64,000 nucleotides of DNA from Timema cristinae (GCA_039000515.1 JBCFYV010002255.1:24797963-24861962), one strand, 5' to 3'. Counted from the stretch's first letter, positions 22,641 through 35,520 are shown. The notes: generated by a model from the letters alone, not told the origin. A program made the numbers and translations.

Positions 22641-24741
22641 TACAGAATTTGCATAAAATATTTTACAAAACGATGAACACGAAACTATGTTCAAGTACGT
22701 TTCCAACTGATAAAAAAAATGTAAAGATTATCATGAATGGACATGAACTGACATCTACAAACTCTACTGAAAAAATAATGTATTCATACGTCAAACCATT
22801 AAATGATCATCTACAGCTGTCATTTTTGACAGATATCAATATCACCCACGCCTGTGGACACGTGGACTAAATATCAAACTCATATCATCTGGTTTGCTGG
22901 TAATTAATTGGTAATTATACCAAAAGATATTTTCTTAAATGGTATTTTCATTCGACACAAAAAGGTAGAAATAGTTCCTCTATAATATACCTTCCTCAAC
23001 CATACTAAATAAATAAAATTAAATTTGTACAGCCTAGACGAATAGTGAGGCACGGAAAGTCTTGTTTTCCAGTCACTGGTAGGTCAAGGTTTAAATCCCG
23101 GTCGAGTATAGTAAGTTTGACTTTCCCTAAATAGTTCACCACACTTTCTTCACGCAAATGGGGTACATTTCTTCTTATTTCCTCTTCTTACCCTAACCCA
23201 TTAAGTTTACTAATAGACTATTAAGTCATAAAAAATATTTGAAAAATTAAGAATGCTGTTAAAATATAATAATATTATGGCTAATATTTTTAAATGATGA
23301 TTTCAGAAACAAATTTTGTATTTAATAAACAGTTTTTAGTCTGTAGTCTCAATAAAATAAGGTCAAACTAGTTCTTGAATAGGATATAAATGCAATATTT
23401 ACATCTCATTCAAACTCAATTAAAAATAAATCAATTTTTTGATTTAAAATAGATCAATAAATCCAATGTAAAACTAACTTATCGCACCAATAATTACAAA
23501 TACAACACTTAATTTTAAAGTTAAAATGTTTGGTTTGAAAACTGTTCCAAAATGGTAAAATTTGTTTTGGTGACAGAAATTTTCCGGTAGGGAAATAAAA
23601 TATCTGATACTTACAAAAGTTACTTAAACTACTTTAATGTATTTATACTTCAAGCTATGAGATTTACAGCTATCACTTTGATAAAAAGTATCAATAGATA
23701 CCATAATATATAAAATAATATTAAATAGGTATAAAGCTACATTTTCTATTTGGACTAAAAGAATATGTTTTCTCCTTATAATTACTCCTTTCTTCCTACC
23801 AACATCCTTATTAAGGGCTGTAAGTTTCTACCTCGCTACCCACAGATCAGAATAGACGGTACCGGAACCTAAACCCACGTGCCCATTGGGGTGGGTGACC
23901 AAATATAGAATCAACCGTGATTTAAAGCTGATTCTTTCTTTTCGAGGGTGTCTGTAAAAATACTGTCGGTCTAACCTGATACTGCTTTTAACCGTTGATT
24001 TCATGCGCCACACACACACACACACACACACACACAAGCTAGACAATCGCAACACACACCCACACCCTTCCTAACCAACCTCAAGACAAATCCCTTCCTC
24101 CATCACTAACCTTAGAACGCTGGAAGAAAGAATAAAGAAAGGGTGGTCTTGAAAATAAATGTGTTTTGGTTCCCATTTGTCGCCATTTGTTAAAAGTTCA
24201 AAGAGGTCGTGGTGCGCACGAGGAAGGTATCAGGAAAACAGAAGAAAGGGAGAGAGATGCTGTGTGGTGTGTTTGTTCGAAATGTCACGCACATTAAGGC
24301 ACTTAACAACGTTCGGGCAAGAACAGAACCGCCTCCAGTTCTCCCTTAGGTCAATACCTTTGGTTGGGTATCAATACATCTATTACAGTTCCGCAGACAC
24401 ACACACCAACACGTACGAATGTTAGGGAATAAGAATGAGGGATTGGAGGGAATGGTGGAGAAAAAGAGGAGAGTGAAAGAAGTATGAGGGTTTGGTTTGA
24501 ATAAAGTTCTTTAATGATAGTTTAAAAGTGGATTTCTTTTTTTTCAGTAAGCTGAACTCCATATAGTCCAGATTTAAAATGAAGAATGTTATTTGAACCT
24601 CTATAAAAATATTATGTCTACTTTTATGCACTCATAGATTAAGTCATGTGTTATACAGCTGTAGCTTTGATAGATCTTTATTATATTTTTATTTATTTAT
24701 TTGAGGTATTTAACGTGCACTTTATGAACCAACCGATTATA
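22641..24741. other. No gene; one degraded SINE-B relic and CA repeat
   Basis: A weak SINE-B relic lies at 23040-23230 (plus). A CA microsatellite lies at 24008-24036. Open frames at 22649-22870, 23828-24055 and 24159-24425 are not recognisable. Confidence 0.45.
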
Positions 24742-24972
24742 TCAGTACGCGAGAATTTGGCAAAAAGTCCTACCAATTTTTCCGTTAAAGGTTTTTCACA
24801 AACCTCCCATGGTTCTCTTACATTCCACACTCAACATGGGACAGACGGCTTTACTTCCCCTCCGAAGGAAGTTGTGCTATGAAATCTTATCGTTCAAGAA
24901 GAGTTCGTTGACCTCGGCTGGGTTTGAACCCATGAACAACTGGTCCTGAGGGGAGCACCTTACCCAAGATCC
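24742..24972 (-). mobile_element. SINE family D, copy 1
   Basis: The minus-strand head reads TTGGGTAAGGTGCTCCCCTC, with B box GGGTTCAAACCC and GAGGTCA. The body aligns with 28592-28832 (GCACAACTTCC, the GTGGAATGTAAGA-like block, and GAAAAATTG). An open frame on the opposite strand (24646-24882) is its shadow. Confidence 0.7.
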
Positions 24973-25624
24973 TTTTGATGGATATTATCAGTACGGTACT
25001 TTGTCTGATAGCTAGAAGATCTACTAGATCTTCTTTCTCCTAGTAATGCATTAAGTCTTGTGATCTGCATCTATCACTTTTGATAAATGCCTGTGAAATA
25101 ACACTAATTATACTGTAAATTGTTATCAATAACGCCATATTTTTATTTAAAAAAAAAATTCATCTATCAAATCTATTACATCGTTTTTGACTCTAAAACA
25201 CATGAGTCCATGGTTTTAATCAAATTAGGTGTAATGATGGCAATTTCTTTCTTTATTATTCCTGATAATTTTTAGTTTGGTATCTTATCCCATGTATACA
25301 AAAACCTATGCGATTCGGCATTTTACTACACGTCTATATTATCCGCATACTTACACTAATGGGGAAATTAGAGTGAGTAACATGTTTACTCTCATTTGTG
25401 TGAAAACATTTGATGAAAAAGCACCCTCATACAACCGACCATGATTTGATGTAAATCTTCATGTCACCTGCCTCCCATAAAAAGTGAATGTCAAGTCAAG
25501 CGTGCCAACTCTGAAGATTAGAAAGTTTTTAATTTAATAATATTGTATATTTATTCAATGATAATACTTAAGAACAGAATATTTAATTAGTTCGGATAGC
25601 TTCATGTTTTTTTTTACTTTTTTT
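24973..25624. other. No recognised gene
   Basis: AT-rich sequence without supported features. Confidence 0.45.
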
Positions 25625-25890
25625 TTCTGTCACTAAGCCTTACTACTCGTTCAGTCTGTACGCATGAACTTATTATTAATTCTAAAAGTAAGGAATGAAA
25701 AGTTGTTTTATATTAAGTGCAGCCATAATGACATGGAGGTAGGATGGGAAAACAATTTTGAAATATCATATGTTCATATATATAAAACTTCTAACAATGT
25801 TCCTTAGGTGAGATATGATCCTTGGTCTTCCCGCCCACAGAAATCCAGTCTATATCGAGCCTAATGCCTTGAGCCACGTGGCCACGAGTG
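25625..25890 (-). mobile_element. SINE family B, degraded copy
   Basis: The tail-derived CTTACTACTCGTTCAGTCTG (plus strand) and the head region GGCCACGTGGCTCAAGGCAT (minus strand) bracket a diverged body. Confidence 0.55.
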
Positions 25891-26359
25891 AAATTAAACG
25901 ACTATTTACAACTGACTAAATGTTTATGTATTTAATCTATATTTATACAAAGTGAGTTTCCGATATGGTGATGGCTTATTGATCGCCCATTTAGTAAAAC
26001 ATAATATGCTACCTTAGTCCAGTCTTAGTGTCTCTGGCTACCATACCAAGGACCCTTGGTTCAATATCCAACATGGTCAAAAATTTATCTTCACTCGATT
26101 GTCGGTCGGAAATCTGAGGGTTGTGTCTGTTATCCCGTTAGGTTAGTCTGTAAGTCGTGTGTTTATATAATCAGTTGGTTAAGGAAGTGCAAGTTAAAGA
26201 CATCAGCAACCAAACAACAAGTAAATAACCACTAGTTATTATTAGGTGTTCTGTCTTGAGACAGGTCCATTCCTTTTGTCAATGAAACTTAGACCTCCAT
26301 GCAGACTATCCTCTGCCTCCTTCTTCAGCTTCTAGAATTTTCTTATTTCCTTCAAGTAC
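25891..26359. other. No gene; possible tRNA-like relic
   Basis: Positions 26005-26100 include CCCTTGGTTCAATATCC, B-box-like. The rest is unassigned; 26240-26359 may be the 3' part of the LINE fragment that follows. Confidence 0.4.
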
Positions 26360-26943
26360 ATCTAGTATTTGAATCCTCCTTCTTCCTTAGCTCCTCTTTC
26401 AATTCCTTCCCTCAACCTTTACTTCTATAACGTCGTGCAGAAGACAGTTCCTCCTAAGGATGTGTCTGATCCAGTTTGCTATGCGCCGAAGAATCACATC
26501 CAAAATGGATTTCTTCTCACCCACTCTTCTTAGGACTTCATTTGCCACCTTGCCTGTCCACCTGATCTTCTCAAGTCTTCTCCACTACCACATTTCAAAG
26601 ATCTCCACCCATTTATTTTCTATCTTCCCAGGAGTCCAAGTTTCGGCTCCATATAGCGAGATAATCTTAATGTAGCATTTCATCAGTTTCTTGTTTAGTT
26701 CCAAACTCAACTTGCTGATCAGCAGTAACGTCTTCTTGTTGAAAGCTTCCTTGGTCATTACGATCCTCGATCTAATTTCTTTAGTGCAGTAGGCATCCTT
26801 GTCAGCAGATTTCCCAAGTACTTGACCTTATCTAAGTTTTCCAATTCCTGGTTTTCATGATGCAAGGAATAAATGTAATGGAAATAGCTATTAATATTTG
26901 TACTGCCAACATGATCGGGTTTAACTACGTAATTTATGCGCAA
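26360..26943 (-). pseudogene. LINE ORF2 C-terminal fragment (endonuclease/RT type)
   Basis: The minus strand encodes, with a frame break near 26780 and an internal stop, the conserved post-RT order: a KVKYLGN motif, a cysteine then EIRSRI, a KLS.ELNKKLMKCYIK-like helix, LYGAETWT, an FEMW stop WRRLEKI, and RIANWIRHILRRN. This matches the C-terminal half of ORF2 in insect RTE/CR1-type non-LTR elements. The 5' part, including the polymerase motifs, is absent. Confidence 0.85.
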
Positions 26944-27159
26944 AAATAAAAGGTCAAAAATGTAATCCCACAGTTGGGGTGTGAAATAAAAAGAGAAACT
27001 ATAGTTCTAGTTCTAGAGAAGGAAATAATCTACCTATTGTGTAATCATAAAGTAGTCTTCTAAAGCACCCAGTCGAGTTCAATCTCTGGACTCATAGTTG
27101 GAAATACCTGAGAATAAAACTGGGAACCAGTGGATGGAATCAAAACCAACAAAACTTAT

Positions 27160-27198
<39 letters not shown>

Positions 27199-28591
27199 TG
27201 GGAAGAAAATGAGGAGGATGTAAAGACCAATCGGGATTGAATTATTAACGAGTTAATAAACAAAAAAAATTCGGTTTTCAGTTGTTTAAAAATTAATCCA
27301 AACATAAAATTATCTTTGAAGATCTTACAGACTACAGTACATTTTCTAAATATAAATAAATAATGTTAGTGAATATGATAAATTACCTAAATCAACATGG
27401 AGATGGAAGTCTATTCAATAGACATATATCTTTTGTGAATTTTATTTACAATCAAATATTCAAGAGTAAATAAGAGATTTGTTCCATAACCTTAACAATA
27501 TATTTTAAAAAAACCTAAGCTGAGGCTGCCCCTATAATGTTGGTTGATTCCCCCCCTCCCCCCTCCAGTAAAAGCCTATATTTCTACCCATTATTCATAG
27601 AGTATCAGAAAACCGAATATGCGAGTGACCAAAGAAAAATTTGAAACTAGAAAATTCAACAGAAATGTTTGTGTGTAATTATTTAAAACTGTTATGAAAT
27701 GTGCCAAAACTTCATTATATACTATGCCAAAATGTGTATTTATTTCTCTCCTATGACATTTATAATATATTTTTTATTTCCACCCTAACTTATTACTTAC
27801 ACAATATAGCTATTTGAGTTTATAACTTGTAGATAAAAATTGAAAATATACACAAATAATATTAGATTGTCCTCTTGGGATTTGAATTGAGTTTTACGTA
27901 GGGCACATACATTTAAGAAAATTTGACTACGTGTAGTAGGTGTAAGCTTATATTTCTTAATCTGTAGTCAAAATATTAAGTACTATAAACTTTTCACCCA
28001 TTCAATCTAAACTAATTTATATTGAATATAAAAGATCAAAATAAATACACAAGATAGATAATAAAGTAGCAACACTTTAGGAAAACAATACCCTTGATAT
28101 AAAAGAATCGTTATGAGGAATATAACTTTGTGGTTGCAAATCAAAATGGAATGAATAATTCGACTATATATTTTTTTACTCCCTTTGCTCGATGGAGGCT
28201 ACGCCCCCTAACCCCAAGTGAGTTTTCTTTGCAGGTGGATGTAAATTAATGTAATTCCAGGCTGTTTTTTGATGGGTCTTACCGTTTAGCCAAAAAAGGC
28301 CTCCAAGGAAAGGTCTAAACCGACTTCAAAGTTGCTCCACCATTTTGCATTTTTTTCGAGGGTTAATTTTTTTTCGAACTCTTTGGAATTTTCCCGTCGG
28401 TTACAGGCTAGAAGCTTTAAGTTTGCCACTGGAAGTGAGTAAACATTAATGTCAGTGAGTGAGTCAGCCATGTGGTTTTATAGTATAGTGATGTAATTTA
28501 TTTTGGTAAAATCTTCAAAAATGTTAATCCAAGGAATACAAGATATATATTCAAATAATCTTGGTTATTTTATTGAAGTGTTAACATATCT
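26944..28591. other. No recognised gene; TG microsatellite
   Basis: A TG microsatellite lies at 27161-27197. An open frame at 28286-28471 on the minus strand starts with a GACTCACTCACTGAC-type repetitive string and may be part of an unclassified dispersed repeat. Otherwise the sequence is AT-rich. Confidence 0.45.
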
Positions 28592-28832
28592 GGTCGACCT
28601 CAGTGCTCTTGGGGTAAAAGTGCTCACCTCAGGACCCTATGTTCATGGGTTCTAACACATTTGAGGCCACCAAATTTCTTTTGAATAATAAAAATCCGTA
28701 GCACAACTTCCTACCAATGGGAAGTAAATTCATCGGCTCCATGTTGATTGTGGAGTGTAAGATAAACCTGGTAAGATTGTGAAAATACCTTCCTGGAAAA
28801 ATTGATGGACGTATTTCTCGATCGCGCATAGA
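28592..28832 (+). mobile_element. SINE family D, copy 2
   Basis: The head GTCGACCTCAGTGCTCTTGG, an A-box-like GGGGTAAAAGTGCTC, and B box GGGTTCTAACAC align with 24742-24972 in reverse. The body contains GCACAACTTCCTACCAATGG. Confidence 0.7.
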
Positions 28833-29099
28833 ATTTCAGTGTAGAATACAACCAACGCATTTTCTTAACTCTACTAATACATAAGACTTTTACCAGATGA
28901 AGCGGACAATAATAGCCTGCTGAAGGAATGAGTGTTTGTCCAGCTCTGGATTGATTAAGAGTCCATCATCATCACATCATCAGTATCAGACTAAAGAGTC
29001 AGTGAAACTTTTTAATTCAGTCAACAAACACTGTAGTTAATAAGAAAGCTTGGGAATGCAGATATAATCGCTATTATTTGGTGTTTTTTAAGCACTGCT
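28833..29099. other. Unassigned AT-rich stretch
   Basis: Nothing recognised. Confidence 0.4.
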
Positions 29100-29290
29100 T
29101 ATTACTTAGGGATGAGGAAGGTCAAACATAGATAAAGTTTACCTGCATTTGCTTGGAAAGCGTGTAAAACCACTTAGAAATACTAGCCTCATTACATACG
29201 ACTGGAATTCTAACCCAGATATTCCCTTCATAGGCAGTTCAGTCTATTGCGAAAGGGATGTCTTAAACCATGCGACCACTAAAGTGGGTT
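29100..29290 (-). mobile_element. SINE family B, degraded copy
   Basis: The plus strand reads GGGATGAGGAAGGTCAAA, then a diverged body and the reversed tRNA-like head (AGTCTATTGCGAAAGGGATG, ACCATGCGACCACTAAAGTG). Confidence 0.6.
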
Positions 29291-30995
29291 GAATTGATCA
29301 TATTATTTCATTTTAACTCATTTTATAATATTTCTTCTCTTAATTCTATTAGAGTGAATTAAACGGTAGGATGAAAGAGAGAACGAGCTAAAATCACATG
29401 ATCGCAAGTTTTATGACAACCACTGTTGTTTTTTTTTGCTAAAATAAACAAAATATTGGATATGTATATATGTTTAGTTTAATTTTCTATGCATATTAAA
29501 CTCAACAGTTCTTAAATATTTGTCATCAGAAGTGTGTGATTTGACCAGGAAAATTTTAAATTAAGAAAAAAATAGTCCTGGTAAAATTAAGTAATATTCA
29601 TGTCAGATATTAAAAATCTGTAGAGATTACCATGTGTATAAAATTAAATTAAACTTATCGACTGAAGTGGTATTTTATTTTATATGGCTAGGAATATATA
29701 TTTTTTCTTATTTAAATGAAATAAATATAAACTTAAATTCACTTATTCCCCATTTCAGTGTCAATTTTAATCATTTTAATACCTAAAAGGCACTAGAACT
29801 ATTTATTCAGTTGGAAGTCCGGAAAGTAACTGTTTGTTCATTTAATGTTTTGTGGTGCAATTAGAACCTATTCTGTTATTCAAATTTATTTTAGATAAAG
29901 TAATAGCCATGGACGATCATAAAGGGATTAAAAAGAGGGCTTCGACCCCTTATCACTCTGAAACAATTCTATTTTTCAATAAAGTAAGTGTCTATTTGGG
30001 ATTTGGCTGAAAATATCTCTTAACTTGGAATGATCAATATCCAAATTAACAGAGATAAACATGATAAAATGTAGATTTACTCCCACTCACTCTTTCTTTT
30101 CATTGGTTCTGTTCAATAAACTTGTGTGAAAATTTAAGGTTCTTTTCAATCGGTTCTCAACTGCAATTCAATTTTTATTTTTCAGAAACTGTTTTTATTC
30201 TTTATCTTTTTTTTTTTTGTAAAAATTAGCTCATAAAACTCATAACTCAGAATATGTTCAGATTCTCTAAAATTCCCTCCCACAAGTTTAAATTTCTGAC
30301 GTTTTCTCTCGAGGAGGGGGGAGGGGGAGTGGTACCACGTACCCGACAGATGCGAATCCAATCCACCCCCCTACCCCCCCATTTGGAAAACCCACATGGG
30401 CACCCTTGGCTATAACCTCTATAGTAGCTTGGCAATTTAATCCATCAGAAACGTAATTTTATTATACATCTATGATCCCTGACGCTCTATCAGATAGAAG
30501 CGAGGAAGTTGTAAGAAGAGACAAATGGTTCCCAGTCCTCGCCTCATTCCCACTTTCCTTCTTTACTTTTTTTTTTTTTTGGCACACAATTTATTCCAAG
30601 TTTTGTGTTTGCTCACAATCTCTGTAAGGGCACCCGCTTGCTTTTATCATACTCCTTCCCTCAAATGGCATTAACATATGAGTCGTTACGACGATCATAT
30701 AAATGGTTTGTAAACCTTATAAAACTTAGAGGAATAATTTTAACTTCTCATAGATAGAAATAATTGTAAGCTCAATCGCGGAAATTTTTGACTTTCAGAC
30801 TATGATGGAGCTTCGAGTTGTATGTGTCCCACAACTCAAAAAGTAGTCCTTACAATTATGTCTGTCTCCATGATTGAATTCCTGTCCTTTTGACTATACG
30901 ATGCTACGGAATAAATGGTTTAATGTATTTCGTTAAAACTTGATATGTAAATGTTATATAGTCAAACTTCAAAATAAAAATCTTGAAATTGATAC
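29291..30995. other. No recognised gene
   Basis: AT-rich. A G/C-rich patch at 30310-30380 carries GGGG runs on both strands but no repeat copy or gene that I recognise. Confidence 0.45.
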
Positions 30996-31201
30996 TAGCA
31001 TAGCTTAGCTTAGATTATCTTTCTGTGTGAACCAACACTTTTAAATATATGGTCCGCTATTTTTTTAAATAGTTAGCAGAACAAATATTAGCTCAGCTTA
31101 GCGTTCTGTGTGAATCGGCCTTAACTCTTTAGAAAAATAGTGGGACCATATATTTAAATGTGTTGGTTCACACAGAAAGCTAAGTTAGGCTGAGCTATGC
31201 T
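30996..31201. repeat. Foldback element with about 79-bp arms (MITE-like)
   Basis: 30996-31074 and 31122-31201 are near-perfect reverse complements. The longest uninterrupted core, TGTTGGTTCACACAGAAAG, is inverted in the left arm. The 47-nt centre carries another related string, GCGTTCTGTGTGAATCGG, in the orientation of the left arm, and a further relic lies at about 31935-31965. No clear target duplication. Confidence 0.8.
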
Positions 31202-31447
31202 ATGCTATGTCTTGCTACACCACGCTATGTTTTTTTCCCGATTGCTGGCCGGGCAATTTTTCCATCCCCCATCTTGAGCCATCTTAGGTCGCGCATGCGC
31301 ATAACGCAGCCTGGGCTCCGTGTTGAACAGACGCAGTGCTAGATTGTTGACAATAGTAATGTTGAAGTTTTGTTTTCAGTTTTTTACACGTATAATTAAG
31401 TAATAGTCTATTTAGGTTTAGTATTTAATAAATGTTATTATATTAAA

Positions 31448-31768
31448 ATGGAAGCGTTAATCGAACAAGTAAAACTTCTAACTCCTAAATTTTATTCATC
31501 ATCCAAATTAAATGTTAACAGAAGCATCTTCTTTGACTTGGTGGTCTAGGGGTAAGGTGTCGGACTTCTGTGCTGGGGTCCAGGGTTCAATCCTCTGTCC
31601 CGGCACAGATTTATCTGATAGCCAAACCCTTCCTTAACCTCTGACAAAACATGTATTAATCACAATTTGTGAATGTGTGGAATGCCAGTCTCCACCGTGG
31701 TTCGTATTCCACGTTAAACTGTAGGTACTCCATTTCATCTCACAATAACCCTACCATTACACATTAAT

Positions 31769-31799
<31 letters not shown>

Positions 31800-31873
31800 G
31801 CATCTTCTCTTCCTCAGTAATATCACCTGAACTAAAGCAATACATTTTGGAGAACGCCATAGCTAAACTTTAA
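31448..31873 (+). pseudogene. Short ORF interrupted by a SINE
   Basis: An ATG (31448) opens 28 codons that run into the SINE at 31533. If the SINE and one copy of its 10-bp target duplication are left out, the frame continues without a break from 31809 to TAA 31871-31873, giving 49 codons. No domain is recognised. A palindromic GCGCATGCGC (NRF1-type promoter motif) lies 150 bp upstream at 31291. It could be a host exon, a relic of another element, or chance. Confidence 0.3.
31533..31798 (+). mobile_element. SINE family A copy with perfect target duplication
   Basis: It has head TGACTTGGTGGTCTAGGGGT, B box GGGTTCAATCC, body, and TAA-repeat tail; the ACCCGAACGGGT tail is deleted. The target duplication AGCATCTTCT lies at 31523-31532 and 31799-31808. 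Confidence 0.92.
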
Positions 31874-32149
31874 TGTCACAGACCAGAAAGAAACAATAAT
31901 GAATTCAGGCGAGAAAAGAAAGATGATAGTTTAACTTAGCTTAGAATGTTGTGTGTACCGGACATTACATCCGGTGGTCCTGGGATTAGAGTCTCTCATG
32001 CAGATGCTGAGCAATACTCATGATTTTAGTAAAATCCCAGAGTTTGAAAGTAGTCATATTAAAACATTTATTTTTACTAAACCTAGGTAGCCAATTGGAG
32101 TTTTTTTTAAAATAGTATGGCACATATGACCAAGAAGGACTTTGACAGC
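31874..32149. other. Unassigned stretch
   Basis: Contains only the relic of the foldback motif near 31935. Confidence 0.4.
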
Positions 32150-32447
32150 CATTTCGGTCACCTTATGTTGAAACTATTAGCCTCTCTGTTGGCACAACGT
32201 TGCCCAGGGTACACCATAGGAGGTTGTCTTCATTGCGTACCCGAATTAAGATTATGGAATGATGGTTATTATGAAGTTGTGGAGCTGGGTTGAGTCTTAA
32301 CCTAACTTAAACCTAATTTATCAAACCCTGGTGACCGTTGGGTACATTCTCATTAAGGGAAGGATACCCTAGGTACCATCCGGGAATTGAACCAGGGACC
32401 CCTAGACTTGTGGTCAGGTATACTCACCACTACACCACTGGGCCGGA
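32150..32447 (-). mobile_element. SINE family E (single copy)
   Basis: The minus strand from 32447 has A box TAGTGGTGAGTATACC and B box CCTGGTTCAATTCCCGG at tRNA-like spacing, resembling tRNA-Asp heads. The acceptor stem does not pair well, so it is a SINE head rather than a tRNA gene. The 3' limit is a guess, as there is no second copy here. Confidence 0.55.
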
Positions 32448-33471
32448 TAGCCAATTAGATGTTGAACTTAAATAAAATTGAAACAGTCTTTAACAGTGGA
32501 CCTACACGATTTTAGTATTTACTGGGAAGAACTCGAAACCATTTTCCATGACCCTATAAATGCATAGATTTATAACATAGGATAAAAGTTGTCATTTTCC
32601 TCTGTGTATTGGTATTTGTACTTTCCTCCTCTCCTGTTTGTCGTCCTATTGCTAGGGACGCTATGAGACCACTTAATCTCTGTCGTTTATGAATTTCTGC
32701 TTCTTAAATCTGGCATTTTAAGAAATACCTTTAGAAAAATTGGCGTAGTAAATAACGGAAAAGAAGGGAATCAGCCTGCATGACATGGAGGAGATCCAAT
32801 TTGGCATCGCGTAGCCCAATGAGTCTGATCGTAAAGATAAATAACTATTTAAGGGGTAATATGATCACATAGTAACAATTCGGATTAATCGCCCCACGTT
32901 GGGCATCGATTGTAACACTACAGATAAATTCCCTGATATAATAATTCTGTGATGATATTTAGGTTGTCTATAGCTCCGTGGTCGAGTGCCTATCATCACT
33001 GTACGGAATATATACCGTTTAACCAGCTGGTAATTGCTGCGTGGTCGAGCACTAATTAAATAGGTATAATTAATAAATGTAAGAAAGAGAACTGTTGATG
33101 GCTGTTGATTCACACACGGTTTATTCAAATGACATCTGTTAATTACTTCTACATACTCCAATTAAATGCTTTGTATCAATGCGCACTTGTGATATTAATG
33201 TAAATTATTGTATTCTGTGTTAGACTGTGACTGCGAGAGCCAGTGCTAGTGCATTTGTGAGTTCCTAACTGCGTTGCATGTGTGAGCGTGGGTGCTAGAG
33301 TGACGTGTGTGTGTGTGTGTGTGTGTGCATTGTGTATGGCTGCTTGGCTGCTTTAAACATACGCACAACGGCTTATATATGACTTACCCCTTACCTCTTA
33401 CTCCCTTCGTCAACAGTGTAAAAACTAACTAATAGAAAGAGTTCTGGTGACAGATGTTGTGAAAGCTAGAT
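32448..33471. other. No recognised gene; GT microsatellite
   Basis: A GT repeat lies at 33305-33328. Two short similar strings, GTGGTCGAGTGCC (about 32982) and GTGGTCGAGCAC (about 33042), are unexplained. An open frame at 32865-33161 on the minus strand is unrecognised. Confidence 0.4.
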
Positions 33472-33742
33472 TATTATTAGCACCGCGTCTTACTACCCGT
33501 TCGGGTAATATGCACTTACGCTAATGTGTAATGGTAGGGTGCTTGTGAGATGAAATGGAGGATCTACAGTTTAACGTGGAATCCGAAACACGGTTAGAGG
33601 CCTGGAATTCCCCACATTCACAAGATGTCTTGTCAGAGGTGAAGGAATGGTTTGGTAATCAGATAAATTTGTGCCGGGACCGAGGATTAAACCCCGAACC
33701 CCAGCACAGAAGACCGACACCTTACCTCTAGACCGCCAGGCT
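33472..33742 (-). mobile_element. SINE family A copy
   Basis: The plus strand starts ATTATTAGCACCGCGTCTTA, with the reversed tail ACCCGTTCGGGT, then body, reversed B box GGATTAAACCCC and head near 33730. A small deletion lies in the middle. No clear target duplication. Confidence 0.85.
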
Positions 33743-35160
33743 TCTTATTGGTATAGGGAATTGGCGTCTTTGCCAAATAATGCGTAGTTGTTCCTTTAAC
33801 AGGAAAAATGGAATACAAAATATATTTTAATGGTGTAATCCTTTTCCCATTATTTCTGAAATGCGCGTGTTTCTTCATGGTTGAATCATAAAAGGATATT
33901 TTACATATGTTAATTTAAAGAAAAATTACCTTCATCCATGACTTTTTATATATATTTTATATAATCTAAATCAATACCATTACAACATATAGGATTGGCT
34001 ATACGTATAAATTTAACTAATTTTGACCCAGAAGGTCAGGATTCACTATTGACCTAGTGCACTTTTTTATTTAAATTATGACTCTCTATCCTCCCCCCAA
34101 GTGAGTGTATTTTACTAGGGCTTACTATATTTATCATTATCCCTCTTAGCTAAATGGTTCACGTTAATGACTGTCATCTCTGACAGCTGGCACTAAAAAG
34201 AATAACTAAAATAAAAAATTAATAATTTCTTTACTTGCATTCGTATAGAAAAATTATTAGTGACTAACCACAGTGTGTATGAATATTCCCCAGTTTACCC
34301 AGTCGGAACTAAACCATTATCCTCAGCGTCAGAGTCAAAGGGAAAACCGATGAGCAGAATCCTAAACTATAGCCTGTAACGATTTAGAAAATCAAATTTT
34401 AACGTCAATATACCCCAACATACAAAAATTTCTCTTAATCTGAAACACAATCTGCGGAAGTATAGTCATAATATTCTTAAAGAGAAATCGGAAATTGGGT
34501 GGTCACGATCTCTCCAATCCCACAAATAAAAACATGGCCGAGGACCATCAAGACCCTTTACCAATATTCGATTATAAATAATCGATTATTGGGAGTTAGT
34601 GGGGCATGGGATCACGTGCGCATGCCAGATCCCGCATTATTCAGAGTGTATTTAGTTGCACCGCCGTGAAGCCTGCGGTCATGAACAATTCGACTGGCAA
34701 CCGGAAGTGAAGCTGTATAGAGTGGAAGTCAAATTGATGGGGGAAGGGAGAATCCCCCTTTACCCTCCACAGCTCAACCACTCCTCCTAATAATAGATTT
34801 GTTCAGTTAATGCCCTTATTGATCTGTTATTGATGAATAATAGGTTAGGATTCAAAATGATGACTCACCCTTAGGCAAATAAATGTAATTATCTCCCTCT
34901 TCCCTCCACTATTATTCCACCAAAAGTAGTATAGTTGCTATGATAGTTGAATAATTGACAAGGTTGATTAAACAGACTAGTATTGCCTACATCACTGCTG
35001 ATTTTAAAGCAATAAATTATTCAAATCGATTCTATCCCACTTAGGATTCTTTAAAACAATCATGTTTTTTTTACTCTGCCACCAAAATTAAATCAATACC
35101 ATTTCATTGTATAGATTCTTGTATATTGAAATTATCCATAGTAAACCTTGTATTGGTAGT
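33743..35160. other. No gene; promoter-like GC island
   Basis: 34600-34720 is GC-richer and holds CACGTG (34613-34618) overlapping TGCGCATGCC (34617-34626), and an ETS-type ACCGGAAGTG (34700-34709). No ORF follows. Confidence 0.4.
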
Positions 35161-35520
35161 TTCAGTAAATTAAATAATTACAATAAATGTTTAAATTGAT
35201 TAAACAAGTATCCATATGGTATATTTGTCCTTCCAGGTTTCTTTCTCCAATTTCACGATAATCTAGAGAGTTGACATTTAGGATGACATCTTTATGATGA
35301 AAATCTGAAACTTTAAAAATCCAAGATGGTGGATACAAAATAGCGGGAGAAACGTACAAATGGAGTCCTTGAGCTATAAAATCTAGTATGGATGTTATGG
35401 AGCATGCTATATTTGTGGTATCTTGAAATATCCAAAATGGCGAACGAAGCGTACATACAAATTGAGTGTTAGAAATTTGAAATTTTTTATGAATGTAAAA
35501 CAAGCAAACTATCTGTTCTA
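35161..35520. repeat. Dispersed repeat with CCAAGATGG strings (tentative)
   Basis: It contains CCAAGATGGTGGATAC and CCAAAATGGCGAACG with similar surroundings (ACGTACAAATGGAG, CGTACATACAAATTGAG), which gives weak internal duplication. No second copy in the window. Confidence 0.3.

Noticed and set aside
32340..32447. tRNA gene (Asp-like)
   Set aside because: A and B boxes are good, but the acceptor stem does not pair and one T-stem pair mismatches, so it is annotated as a SINE head.
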